Assembly: GCF_014696825.1 (NCBI RefSeq) | Contig: NZ_JACJQU010000004.1 | Coordinates: 248,001-312,000 of the forward strand | DNA from: Anabaena sphaerica FACHB-251 | GTDB taxonomy: Bacteria > Cyanobacteriota > Cyanobacteriia > Cyanobacteriales > Nostocaceae | DNA length: 64,000 nucleotides | Direction of reading: 5' to 3' | Shown: positions 28,324 to 36,376 of the stretch, one piece after another | Layout: every line of letters starts with the position of its first letter | Numbering within the stretch: the first letter of the stretch is position 1 | Notes under the pieces: model-generated | What the model was told of the DNA's origin: nothing | Seen by the model: only the letters and a program-made list of their open reading frames with translations | Databases searched by the model: none | Made by a program: the position numbers and the translations under genes

Positions 28324-29322
28324 ATGACACTACCAGCAAACCCATCATTACCAAAGAGTAGCGCCATGAAGACGGCTCAGACACCCACAGACCTCGTGCG
28401 GACTTACCTGCGTGAGATTGGCCGTGTGCCACTCCTCACCCATGAAGAAGAAATTCGTTATGGGAAACAGGTGCAAAAATGTACCGCATTGTATGAGGTG
28501 AGAGATAATCTTGCTAATCAGTTAGATCGTCAACCAAGTTTAGAAGAGTGGGCAACAGCAGCACAGCTAGAACCAGCAGAGTTAAATGAAGCGATCGCTG
28601 AAGGTGAAATTGCTAAACGTAAAATGGTAGAAGCCAATCTACGTCTAGTGGTATCTGTTGCCAAAAAGTACATTAAGCGCAATGTCGATTTACTCGACTT
28701 AATCCAAGAAGGTAGTATTGGGATGCAACGGGGTGTAGAAAAATTTGACCCCACGAAAGGGTATAGATTTTCTACCTATGCCTATTGGTGGATACGTCAG
28801 GCTATTACCCGCGCCATTGCCGAAAAGGCTCGCACAATTCGGCTGCCTATTCATATTACTGAAAAATTAAATAAAATTAAGAAAGCACAACGCCAACTCT
28901 CCCAAGAACTGGGACGTGCGCCCACAGTTTCCGAACTGGCTCAAGAATTAGAATTAACAACCAAACAGGTGCGGGAGTGTTTAGAAAAAGCCCGTCTGCC
29001 TTTATCTCTCGATTTACGGTTAGGAGATAATTACGATACCGAACTGGGAGAAATGTTGGAGGATACAGGCGCATCACCAGAAGATTTTGTGATGCAATCT
29101 TCTCTATCTTACGACATAGAGCGAATGATGGCAGAACTCACCCCACAGCAGAAAGAAGTCATTAAGCTGCGGTTTGGTTTATTAGATGGGCAGTCTTTGA
29201 CTCTAGCGAAAATAGGCGAAATCCTCAATATCAGCCGGGAACGAGTCCGACAAATTGAACGCGAAGCCTTAACAAAACTTCGCAAATCGAAAACCAGCAT
29301 TAATGAGTATTTGGCTAGTTAG
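28324..29322 (+). CDS. Group 2 RNA polymerase sigma factor (RpoD/SigA family)
   Basis: Possible starts are GTG 28273, ATG 28324 (MTLPANPS) and ATG 28366 (MKTAQTPT). The second gives 332 residues. All primary-type regions are present: region 1.2 ([20 protein letters not shown]), 2.4 ([20 protein letters not shown]), region 3 and region 4.2 ([20 protein letters not shown]). The absence of region 1.1 and the short length indicate a group 2 sigma (SigB-SigE type) rather than the housekeeping SigA. It would redirect polymerase in stress or nitrogen/carbon shifts. Which paralogue it is cannot be settled by eye. Confidence 0.9.
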   Translation: MTLPANPSLPKSSAMKTAQTPTDLVRTYLREIGRVPLLTHEEEIRYGKQVQKCTALYEVRDNLANQLDRQPSLEEWATAAQLEPAELNEAIAEGEIAKRKMVEANLRLVVSVAKKYIKRNVDLLDLIQEGSIGMQRGVEKFDPTKGYRFSTYAYWWIRQAITRAIAEKARTIRLPIHITEKLNKIKKAQRQLSQELGRAPTVSELAQELELTTKQVRECLEKARLPLSLDLRLGDNYDTELGEMLEDTGASPEDFVMQSSLSYDIERMMAELTPQQKEVIKLRFGLLDGQSLTLAKIGEILNISRERVRQIEREALTKLRKSKTSINEYLAS

Positions 29323-29324
29323 GT

Positions 29325-29410
29325 TACTGGGGACTGGGGACTGGGGACTGGGAACAATTAATCAACTTTCAACTTTTGACTCTTGACTCTTACCCTCTGT
29401 CACCTGTCAC
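29325..29410. repeat. Heptamer repeat tract
   Basis: GGGGACT units (about 29328-29352) are followed by looser TTGACTC and TCACCTG units. The tract fills the start of the gap before the DUF760 gene. Confidence 0.7.
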
Positions 29411-29596
29411 CTATTCCCTATTCGCAAAACTACGCTGCTTTTGGTACGGTTAAACCGACTCCCTCGACTGAAATAACCTGTTACATTAGTTGACATGGAT
29501 ACACAATTAATTTTCGTCTTCATCAAATACACAACAGGTTATTGATTATTTCAGTCACAATTACACAGTTAGTAGTTGTAGTAAAGGAGATAAAAA

Positions 29597-29944
29597 GTGA
29601 GTAACCAATCCAATCGAGTCTCAGAATTTTTTAACAGTGAATCTGAAAATAGCAACTTATTATGGCAGTACGTTAAATCTTTAAGTCCAGAAACCGTCAC
29701 TCAGTTATCTAAACCCACTTCTTCGGAAGTTTTTCAAGTGATGGAACGTAATATAGTTGGACTTTTGGGAAATCTGCCTTCAGAACACTTTGGTGTTACC
29801 ATCACCACCAGCCGCGAAAGTTTAGGTCGGTTATTGGCCTCTGCTATGATCAGCGGTTATTTCTTGCGGAACGCAGAACAGAGAATGGACTTCGATATGG
29901 CCTTACAAGGCACTGAAGCAAACAGCAGTGATATTGCTGATTAA
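29597..29944 (+). CDS. DUF760 family protein
   Basis: The start is GTG (MSNQSNRV) with a strong AAAGGAG 7 bases upstream. The 115-residue product contains NLLWQYVKSLSPETVTQLSK, then EVFQVMERNIVGLLGNLPSE and ESLGRLLASAMISGYFLRNA, the pattern of the DUF760 family shared by cyanobacteria and chloroplasts. It is soluble and helical; function unknown, though plant relatives are linked to plastid protein turnover. The gene is monocistronic, with a GATCCCC hairpin 117 bases downstream. Confidence 0.75.
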   Translation: MSNQSNRVSEFFNSESENSNLLWQYVKSLSPETVTQLSKPTSSEVFQVMERNIVGLLGNLPSEHFGVTITTSRESLGRLLASAMISGYFLRNAEQRMDFDMALQGTEANSSDIAD

Positions 29945-30060
29945 AGAAATGAATTAACGCCAGTTAAATAAATTCTCTGCCAACTCCATCATTACAGTAG
30001 CAGAAGTTTAATAATTGGTGTTTTTTATTTAATAAATGTTATTATTTCCTAATTATCAAT

Positions 30061-30095
30061 GAGATCCCCAGCTTAACCAAGAAGTCGGGGATCTC
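30061..30095. terminator. GAGATCCCC hairpin
   Basis: GAGATCCCC and GGGGATCTC form a 9-bp outer stem; the inner part GCTT/AAGTC pairs partly. The hairpin is followed by TTATTG. It belongs to the dispersed GATCCCC family and probably terminates the DUF760 transcript. Confidence 0.65.
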
Positions 30096-30207
30096 TTATT
30101 GTAAAATAAGAATTTGGTTTGTAGTCAGCGATTTATCGGTATATGTCAGAATTTACAGTAATAAAGTGCTAACTACGAACCGGATTTTAATTGTCATAGT
30201 TATAGTC

Positions 30208-30639
30208 ATGAATGAAATATCTGTTATACCCCATAAAATCATTGGTGTTGCTGTTATTTGGAACGAAGCAAAGCAAATTTTAATTGATCGTCGTCTTCCC
30301 AAAGGTACAATGGCTAATTTATGGGAGTTTCCTGGGGGAAAAATTGAATCAGGGGAAACTATAGAAGAATGTATAGAAAGGGAAATTTTAGAAGAGTTAG
30401 GAATTAAAATTGAAGTGGGAGAACATTTGATTACTGTTGACCATACTTATACTCATTTACGAGTAACTTTGACTGTGCATCATTGTCGTCATTTAGTAGG
30501 TATTCCCCAAGCTATAGAGTGTGCAGAAATTCGTTGGGTAAGTTTAAATGAGTTAGATGATTTTACTTTCCCAGAAGCGAATATGGAAATTATTGCTGCT
30601 TTGAAGAAAGATGAATATTTTGATGGTATGAATGATTAA
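30208..30639 (+). CDS. mutT: MutT-like Nudix hydrolase (8-oxo-dGTP diphosphatase)
   Basis: The ATG at 30208 (MNEISVIP) is preferred to a GTG 14 codons upstream. The 143-residue protein has an intact Nudix box: GGKIESGETIEECIEREILE, then ELGI, matching GX5EX7REUXEEXGU. The opening KIIGVAVIWNEAKQILIDRR and the ending FPEANMEIIAAL fit MutT-type enzymes that clear oxidised dGTP. An IS-derived element begins 8 bases after the stop codon. Substrate preference is inferred from the family. Confidence 0.85.
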   Translation: MNEISVIPHKIIGVAVIWNEAKQILIDRRLPKGTMANLWEFPGGKIESGETIEECIEREILEELGIKIEVGEHLITVDHTYTHLRVTLTVHHCRHLVGIPQAIECAEIRWVSLNELDDFTFPEANMEIIAALKKDEYFDGMND

Positions 30640-30646
30640 TTATCAG

Positions 30647-31247
30647 TAGACCTCTTGCAAAATTGATTTTATGTTATGGTGGGGGTTTGCGATTTTGGTA
30701 TGGCTAAACTTAACTCGTAGTTGTAAATGGCGGCCAGTAAGTTACAACGCAGACCATAACGACGACGGCGATTACGATATCTATCACCAAATATTTTAAA
30801 AATCTTCAAGCGACGATTAATGTGTTCAATGCTGATTCTCGCTTTTGCTAGAACCCGATTATAGTCTTTTTCTAAGAGAGAAAGTTCTCTGTTTTTAGGC
30901 TTCTTTTTGGGAGTGTAACTGTTGCTATGGTATTGATCAATTCCTTGATAACCACTATCGTATAAACCTTGTGTTTCGGGATGAAAATGAATCCCACTCG
31001 CTTTAAATAAGGAAAAATCGTGGCAACGACCTTTACCAAAAAAAGTATAAATACTTTCCCCTGTCTCTTGATTAATAATCAGTTGGCTTTTGAGGGTATG
31101 ACGTTTTTTCTTTCCTGAGTAAAATTGCTTTTTTTGGCGATAGCTCCTACCCAACTCCCAGGTATCAACTTTTTCAATTATCCCACCTCATTGGTATTCA
31201 AGTAAAACCTCTCATCATACCATAAAAACGATTCTGCAAGAGGTCTA
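30647..31247. mobile_element. IS5-family-like element, internally deleted
   Basis: The ends are imperfect inverted repeats of about 33 bases starting GACCTCTTGCA (five differences), flanked by TA on both sides, as expected for a TA target duplication. At 601 bases it is shorter than a full IS of this group (usually 800 or more), and the transposase inside lacks its N-terminal part. It is probably a non-autonomous derivative that could be mobilised in trans. Confidence 0.8.
30669..31154 (-). pseudogene. Truncated IS5-like DDE transposase
   Basis: The readable frame gives 161 residues from an internal TTG and runs back only about 13 codons further to a stop. It contains FYSGKKKRHTLKSQLIINQE, then GLYDSGYQGIDQYH and a C-terminal KARISIEHINRRLKIFKIFG, the last two acidic motifs of the DDE_4-type catalytic core. 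The N-terminal part, including helix-turn-helix and probably the first catalytic Asp region, is missing, yet the terminal repeat lies only 93 bases upstream. This shows internal deletion. No activity expected. Confidence 0.8.
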
Positions 31248-31248
31248 A

Positions 31249-31686
31249 TCAACAAGTTTAACAATTGAAGCTGCATATCCTGAATCAAAAGGTAATATTT
31301 ATTTATTAGCTGCTGCTGTTGCCATGAAAGGTGAAAAACACGATGTTTCAGCAGCATATACTTATCTAAATAAAGCTGAAAATTTTTATGAACAAATAGA
31401 TTTTAAAGAGAAGAAATTAGCTAATATATTGGCAAATAAAGCGCGAATAGATGAATATTTACAAAATTGGAATAACGCTATTGATGCTTTTTCCGAGTTG
31501 TTAGAAACAGGTAAAAATCTCAAATCTATGAATACTATTGCTGATGCTGGTGTGCATTTGGTGAGAATACATATAAAAAAATCTGCTTCCTTAGTCGAAT
31601 GGTTACAATTAATTAAAAAATTAGGCTTTTACGGTATAATGGCATTACTAAAAGTGCTTTTTCAACAAAAACAACGTTTATTTTAA
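31249..31686 (+). pseudogene. 5'-truncated TPR-like gene
   Basis: The frame stays open from just after the IS end through 31686 and looks coding before its first ATG (31324): TIEAAYPESKGNIYLLAAAV, then AMKGEKHDVSAAYTYLNKAE. The motif pattern (AFSELLETGKNLKSMNTIAD, then AGVHL) is TPR-like. A stop codon made by the IS boundary blocks it upstream, and no matching 5' part remains between mutT and the IS. It is therefore the 3' remnant of a larger gene. A short 120-residue product from 31324 cannot be excluded. Confidence 0.55.
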
Positions 31687-31782
31687 AGATTAAAAGTAAC
31701 AATCTATTAAAAATATTCATTTATTATCCCCCAATTACCTACAATAATTAAAAAGACTTTTATAAAAGGTGTAAGTAAAAAA

Positions 31783-32241
31783 ATGCCTAAAACCGTTGCT
31801 GACGTGATGAGCCATGATCCGATTATGGTTCATCCTGAAACTCCCTTAAAAGAAGCTATACAAATTTTGGCAGAAAAGCGAATTAGCGGTTTACCTGTAA
31901 TTGATAATGCGGGTAAAGTGGTGGGAATTATATCAGAAACTGACTTGATGTGGCAAGAAACTGGTGTAACACCTCCTGCTTACATCATGTTTCTGGATAG
32001 TGTGATTTATTTACAAAATCCTGGCGCTTATGAACGGGATTTACATAAGGCTTTAGGGCAAACTGTGGGGGAAGTTATGAGTAAAAACCCTCTGACTATT
32101 ACACCTGATAAACCCCTTAGAGAAGCTGCAAAAATTATCCAAGAACATAAAGTGCATCGTTTACCTGTGCTTGATGGGACAGGAAAAGTCATTGGTATTC
32201 TGACTCGTGGTGATATTGTTCGCGCTATGGCTGCTGAGTAG
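31783..32241 (+). CDS. Two-CBS-domain protein
   Basis: The 152-residue protein consists of two CBS domains. The first, about 5-60, begins VADVMSHDPIMVHPETPLKE and has RISGLPVIDNAGKVVGIISE. The second, about 90-150, begins VGEVMSKNPLTITPDKPLRE and has HRLPVLDGTGKVIGILTRGD. Such pairs bind adenosine nucleotides and sense energy state. There is no catalytic domain. The linker of about 25 residues (TPPAYIMFLDSVIYLQ) is conserved in many cyanobacterial members. It is followed by the NblB-like gene 99 bases on; a common function is not implied. Confidence 0.85.
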   Translation: MPKTVADVMSHDPIMVHPETPLKEAIQILAEKRISGLPVIDNAGKVVGIISETDLMWQETGVTPPAYIMFLDSVIYLQNPGAYERDLHKALGQTVGEVMSKNPLTITPDKPLREAAKIIQEHKVHRLPVLDGTGKVIGILTRGDIVRAMAAE

Positions 32242-32340
32242 AAGATGAGGTGACAGGTGACAGAAAAGCAAGGGGAGATAGGGAGAAATAACCACCCATT
32301 ACCTATTACCAATGACTACTAAAAAATTAGGATAGTTATC

Positions 32341-32997
32341 ATGAGTGTTTCTGCTGAATCTGTGAAAGAATTACTGAGTTCGGAAAATTTGGGCGATCGC
32401 TTGCGTGCTGTCAACCAAATTCGAGGACTGGAACCCAAAACCGCATTTGAATTCTTACAAATCGCTATTAGTGATAAAAATTCTCGTGTGCGTTATTCTG
32501 CGGTAAGTCAACTCGATACCCTGGGAGGTCAGGATTTAGATTTATCTTTACGGATATTACGGGAGCTACTTAATGATCCTGAAGCAGATGTGCAAGCAGC
32601 AGCAGCAGATTGTTTAGGTGCGCTCAAATTACACACAGCTTTTGAAGATTTAGAGCAACTTTATCATAGAACCCCAGAATGGTTGGTGCAGTTTAGCATC
32701 ATTGCTACATTGGGAGCATTAGGTGATCCACGGGGTTTTGAATTACTCAAACAAGCACTTTCTTCAGATAATGGCTTAATTCAAACTGCGGCTATTAGCT
32801 CCCTGGGAGAGTTGGGAGATGTCCAAGCAGTTTCTTTGTTAGTCCCATACAGCACTAACCCAGATTGGCAAGTACGTTACAGAGTTGTCCAAGCTTTAGG
32901 TAATTTAGGTGGTGCGGAAGCTAAATCTATTCTGGAAACTCTGGTTAATGATGAGGTGGAAGCTATTGGTAAAGAAGCAAAAAGAGCTTTGCAATAG
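32341..32997 (+). CDS. nblB: HEAT-repeat protein, NblB-like
   Basis: The 218-residue protein is built of five or so HEAT/PBS-lyase repeats, for example RVRYSAVSQLDTLGGQDL and QTAAISSLGELGDVQAV and RYRVVQALGNLGGAEAKSIL. It resembles NblB, needed for phycobilisome degradation under nutrient stress, and the related phycobilin lyases (CpcE/F). Full N-terminus (MSVSAESVKELLSSENLGDR) supports NblB over CpcE/F, which occur with cpc genes absent here. It is cytosolic. A hairpin of the GAGACG type lies 19 bases downstream. Confidence 0.7.
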   Translation: MSVSAESVKELLSSENLGDRLRAVNQIRGLEPKTAFEFLQIAISDKNSRVRYSAVSQLDTLGGQDLDLSLRILRELLNDPEADVQAAAADCLGALKLHTAFEDLEQLYHRTPEWLVQFSIIATLGALGDPRGFELLKQALSSDNGLIQTAAISSLGELGDVQAVSLLVPYSTNPDWQVRYRVVQALGNLGGAEAKSILETLVNDEVEAIGKEAKRALQ

Positions 32998-33015
32998 ACA
33001 TCCATTGAAAAAGAA

Positions 33016-33045
33016 TGTAGAGACGTTGCATTTAATATCTCTACA
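33016..33045. terminator. TGTAGAGA hairpin
   Basis: TGTAGAGA and TCTCTACA form an 8-bp stem enclosing CGTTGCATTTAATA. It lies 19 bases past the NblB-like gene and before the convergent PEP-CTERM gene, and belongs to the GAGACGTTG hairpin family. Confidence 0.55.
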
Positions 33046-33131
33046 AATAAAAAAATTGACCTGGTTGGTAAAATGTCGCATTCCAGCCAGATCGAAAATT
33101 AGAATTTTGATATTAGAAACAGTCTGTCAAA

Positions 33132-33764
33132 TTATGCTCTTACAAGTTTGCGACGACGAGCTACGGTCATTCCAGCAGCAACTAAACCTAAACCTAGCAT
33201 TGTGGTAGGTTCAGGAACTGCTTGGGTAGCTGTAGCTACTGTCACACCTTTGAATACTGCGTTAATGTTGCTGCCTGCATTATAAGCAGTTTGCGCTGCT
33301 GTGGCGTTACCGGGAGCAAGTTTGCTTACTCCTGGAAAGTCAAAAGTAGTGAAATCAATGTTTCCTGTTGCCTGACTTCCTTCCTCAAAGCTACCTATGA
33401 AGTTAAAGCTAATGTCTACTCCACCTGATATTGCAGTAAACACAGGATTAGCAAAGCTGCTGACAGTAAGTTGCTTACCAGCACCATCGATATCTATAAA
33501 CAGTGTAGGTAATCCAGGAAATGAGATGTCAAAAATACTACCACTTGTATCACCCGAAAAATCACCATCTGTCAGTCCTAGTTCGATTTTATTTGGAGCA
33601 GTAAAGTCGAAACCAGTATTGTCTATAGTAGCTGTAGTTCCATCCCCATCAAATGTAAATGCACCCTCGTATGCTTGAGCAGAACCAGCGCAAGTAAAGA
33701 AGCCAGCAACAGCAATGGGTAGTACAGCAGCAGCGCCTAAAAGTTTAGATTTGAAGTTGAACAT
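33132..33764 (-). CDS. PEP-CTERM exported protein
   Basis: The 210-residue protein has a signal peptide (KLLGAAAVLPIAVAGFFTCA) and a C-terminal PEP-CTERM tripartite signal: PEPTTMLG, a hydrophobic helix (LGLVAAGMTVA) and a terminal RRRK cluster. This marks it for the exosortase/PEP-CTERM sorting route, usually to the cell surface or extracellular matrix. The middle (about 30-175) is beta-rich with many Gly, Phe and Asp (FTFDGDGTTATIDNTGFDF). The ribosome binding site TAAGGAG is strong. No exosortase gene is in the window. Confidence 0.85.
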   Translation of the reverse strand: MFNFKSKLLGAAAVLPIAVAGFFTCAGSAQAYEGAFTFDGDGTTATIDNTGFDFTAPNKIELGLTDGDFSGDTSGSIFDISFPGLPTLFIDIDGAGKQLTVSSFANPVFTAISGGVDISFNFIGSFEEGSQATGNIDFTTFDFPGVSKLAPGNATAAQTAYNAGSNINAVFKGVTVATATQAVPEPTTMLGLGLVAAGMTVARRRKLVRA

Positions 33765-34206
33765 TTTACTCCTTAGCTCCTGTGAGGAAATTGAGAAAAA
33801 AATAATTATTTGGCTTGTCGTACAGCAATCCTATAAATTGTGTAACATTTCAATAAATATGCAATTATACCCTAAATGAAGTTGTTTCTGGTTTTTGTTT
33901 AAAAACTAGACTAGGATTGCTGTTTTAACACGGTTAGGAGACTGTAGCTGTTTGCTTGAGTTCCTTGTGTGTTCCCTACACTAGAATAATTACATAGTCA
34001 GTGGTTTACTAGCAATATATACTGACTATCTTGATAGAATCTTCATCAAGTAGTTAGTTGTTTTTCTTGCATCGGTCAATCTGGTAAACGGTGATTCTAA
34101 GTAAATAGTCTTAAATAAACCCAGTTTACAGTGTTTGTAGTTATGTAAAGTTATGATAAAGAAGTTGCCATTGAAACTATAACTTGGAGTGAAAATATTT
34201 ACAACA
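33765..34206. other. 442-bp spacer with a small TIR element
   Basis: The region carries the promoter of the PEP-CTERM gene. At 33822-33923 lies a MITE-like element (separate entry). A short open frame on the minus strand at 34026-34217 overlaps the DUF456 gene end and has no coding character. Nothing else was recognised. Confidence 0.5.
33822..33923. mobile_element. MITE-like element F
   Basis: ACAGCAATCCTA at the left and TAGGATTGCTGT at the right are perfect 12-base terminal inverted repeats 102 bases end to end. The interior is AT-rich and non-coding. Confidence 0.55.
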
Positions 34207-34725
34207 CTACCCCCCATATACCTGTGGCCAGGTTGTCCAGATAAAAACTATCACCGCCCCAACTGCTAGTAAACCCTGAAGCAAATTCCCTACCAAGGTT
34301 CCTACAGTTATTCCTATCCCAGCTTTGACAGCTTTACCCAAGTCTCGTTGATAAATATACTCACCGATAATTGCGCCCAAAAGAGGACCAATTAACATTC
34401 CCAATAATGGACCACCAAATGGTAATGCTGGCAATAAACCGAAGAAGCCTACTAACAAACCGACAAAAGCGCCAATTTGACCCCATTTACTCGCACCGGC
34501 TTGTTTTGCTCCCAAGTAGCCAGCTAAAAAATCCACTGCCATACTCAGCAGTAGGACAATAACTGTAATAATTAGGGGAATCTTAATCGCTGCAAAGGAA
34601 CTACTGACTATCCCCCAAATGATAATGGCAATTAAAATTAAGCTACTTCCAGGGATGGCGGGAACTACAGATCCAATCACTCCCACGAGCATAAGAGCTA
34701 TTAATAACCAGTATAGAATTTGCAT
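34207..34725 (-). CDS. DUF456 family membrane protein
   Basis: The 172-residue protein is almost entirely hydrophobic with four to five membrane helices. The conserved opening (LYWLLIALMLVGVIGSVVPA, then IPGSSLILIAIIIWG) and the Gly/Pro-rich centre (LLPALPFGGPLLGMLIGPLL) identify the DUF456 family. The glycine-zipper-like pattern suggests tight helix packing. Function is unknown. It lies 39 bases downstream of the complex C assembly gene and probably belongs to the same transcript as it and rpaB. Confidence 0.8.
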   Translation of the reverse strand: MQILYWLLIALMLVGVIGSVVPAIPGSSLILIAIIIWGIVSSSFAAIKIPLIITVIVLLLSMAVDFLAGYLGAKQAGASKWGQIGAFVGLLVGFFGLLPALPFGGPLLGMLIGPLLGAIIGEYIYQRDLGKAVKAGIGITVGTLVGNLLQGLLAVGAVIVFIWTTWPQVYGG

Positions 34726-34764
34726 AATTCGTAATTCGTAATAATTTATTTTCTTGCCTATAAC

Positions 34765-35403
34765 CTACTCTTGAAGAGTTACAGCTAATTTATCAGCTAT
34801 ACCCGCAATCCAATTTTCATCTTGTTTGGTGTAACTACGGGGAGCATTAGCCCCTAAAATCAAAACACCTTCTTTACCAATGGGTTGACAAATCACTCCT
34901 TGTGTGTTTTCTGGTAAATAATCAAATTCAATTTTGCCTGGATATACATACAACGCAACTAGATAAACTGCTTTTTGTGTTTCCAGAACTCTTTTTAATA
35001 TCGCTCCTGGTATTACTTCTGATTTAGATGCCAGAATACCGCGACGTAACAGAACTTTACCTTGGTAATAAACGATGAGCGATCGCGTGACTGTATTCGT
35101 CAATAATAAATGCGATGCCCAAGCTAATTCTGTTTTCACGGTTTCTGGTAAATCTGGTGCTAAAACAAAACCTTCCTCTCCAATTAGTTCTACTGTATCA
35201 GGCGTTTTTGGTTGTACTTGCTGCCAAATTAAACCTGTTAAAATTAACACCGCACTCAAAATAACTCCCAACACATCCCCCCGTGCTTGAGAATTCGTGA
35301 GTTCCGGTGTTAACAACCGATTAATTAGCAAAAGTACAGCACCTAAACCCCCAACTACCAAGGGTAAACGCCGCAAAACTCGATTAGGATCAGATTTAGT
35401 CAT
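34765..35403 (-). CDS. Cofactor assembly of complex C subunit B (CCB2/CCB4-like)
   Basis: The 212-residue protein has two N-terminal membrane helices (about 12-27 and 45-62), then a soluble domain with TVELIGEEGFVLAPDLPETV and VRRSLIVYYQGKVLLRRGIL-like sequence. This matches the CCB2/CCB4 proteins, which act in covalent attachment of haem c(i) to cytochrome b6 of the b6f complex. It would sit in the thylakoid membrane. The gene is 75 bases downstream of rpaB, a gap filled with TAATGGG and CTGCTCCC repeats. Family call fairly sure; role by homology to the chloroplast system. Confidence 0.75.
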   Translation of the reverse strand: MTKSDPNRVLRRLPLVVGGLGAVLLLINRLLTPELTNSQARGDVLGVILSAVLILTGLIWQQVQPKTPDTVELIGEEGFVLAPDLPETVKTELAWASHLLLTNTVTRSLIVYYQGKVLLRRGILASKSEVIPGAILKRVLETQKAVYLVALYVYPGKIEFDYLPENTQGVICQPIGKEGVLILGANAPRSYTKQDENWIAGIADKLAVTLQE

Positions 35404-35476
35404 TAGTAATGGGTAATGGGTAATGAGTAATGGGTAATTGGATTGTAAATCTCCCCTGCTCCCCTGCTCCCCTGCT
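35403..35476. repeat. Heptamer repeats between rpaB and the CCB gene
   Basis: TAATGGG-type units (35405-35440) are followed by three CTGCTCCC-like units (about 35455-35475). They separate two genes that probably share a transcript. Confidence 0.8.
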
Positions 35477-35478
35477 TC

Positions 35479-36207
35479 TTACTCTTCCCCTGCTTCTAGG
35501 ATGCGTTGAAAAAGATAACCTGTACCTCTGGCTGTGAGAATCAGTTCTGGGTTACTGGGGTCATCTTCTAATTTTGCCCGTAAACGGGAAATATGCACAT
35601 CCACCACGCGAGTATCTACATGGCGTTCTGGTGTGTATCCCCAAACTTCTTGCAAAATTTCTGACCGCGAAAAAGCTTCTCCAGAACGACTTACTAATAA
35701 CTCCAGTAAGCTAAACTCCATACCCGTTAAGCGAATGCGCTCATCTCCTTTGTAGACTTGGCGCTTATTTGTATCAATTCTGATATTTCCGACATGAATC
35801 ACCCCAGAACTAGGAATACCAGTTGCACCGGTTTTGTCTACTCGTCGTAAAACTGAGCGAATCCGCGCTTCTAATTCTTTGGGGGAGAATGGTTTAACTA
35901 CATAGTCATCAGCACCCAATTCCAATCCAGTGATGCGATCAGCTACGTCCCCCAAGGCTGTTAGCATGATAATGGGGACATCGGATTCTTTACGTAATTC
36001 TTGACAAACACCATAGCCATCGAGCTTTGGCATCATCACATCCAAAACTACCAGGTCTGGTTCAGCTTTGCGAAAAGTTTCTAAAGCTTCTTCCCCATCA
36101 CCAGCAGTTACTACATCGTAGCCAATCATGGAAAGGCGTGTTTCCAAAATCCGGCGAATGCTGGCTTCGTCGTCTACTACCAGGATTTTTTCTTTATGAC
36201 TTTCCAA
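35479..36207 (-). CDS. rpaB: OmpR-type response regulator RpaB
   Basis: The 242-residue regulator has a receiver domain (Asp14/15-type acidic pair in LVVDDEAS, phospho-acceptor Asp56 in LVVLDVMMP, Lys in VKPFSP) and a C-terminal winged helix (RLTGMEFSLLELLVSRSGEA, then VWGYTPERHVDTRVVDVHIS). The sequence matches RpaB (Ycf27), the essential regulator of light-responsive genes, which binds HLR1 sites and is phosphorylated by NblS. It also interacts with the clock output branch, to which sasA at 17 kb belongs. It is divergent from radA. Confidence 0.9.
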   Translation of the reverse strand: MESHKEKILVVDDEASIRRILETRLSMIGYDVVTAGDGEEALETFRKAEPDLVVLDVMMPKLDGYGVCQELRKESDVPIIMLTALGDVADRITGLELGADDYVVKPFSPKELEARIRSVLRRVDKTGATGIPSSGVIHVGNIRIDTNKRQVYKGDERIRLTGMEFSLLELLVSRSGEAFSRSEILQEVWGYTPERHVDTRVVDVHISRLRAKLEDDPSNPELILTARGTGYLFQRILEAGEE

Positions 36208-36376
36208 GTTTCCCTAAGCTCCCTAACTGAAATTTTACATTATGAATTTTAATACCATAATATTAAGATATCATTCCATCAGTTAATTGGAAAAAAGCTG
36301 TAACTACTACTCTTATTCGACTTTAGTTTTTTGTAAAACTTAAGGAAGAATTAAGATTTTTAAATAAAAATTAAGC

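Noticed and set aside
34026-34217. 63-codon open frame on the minus strand
   Set aside because: Overlaps the end of the DUF456 gene, no ribosome binding site, low-complexity composition.
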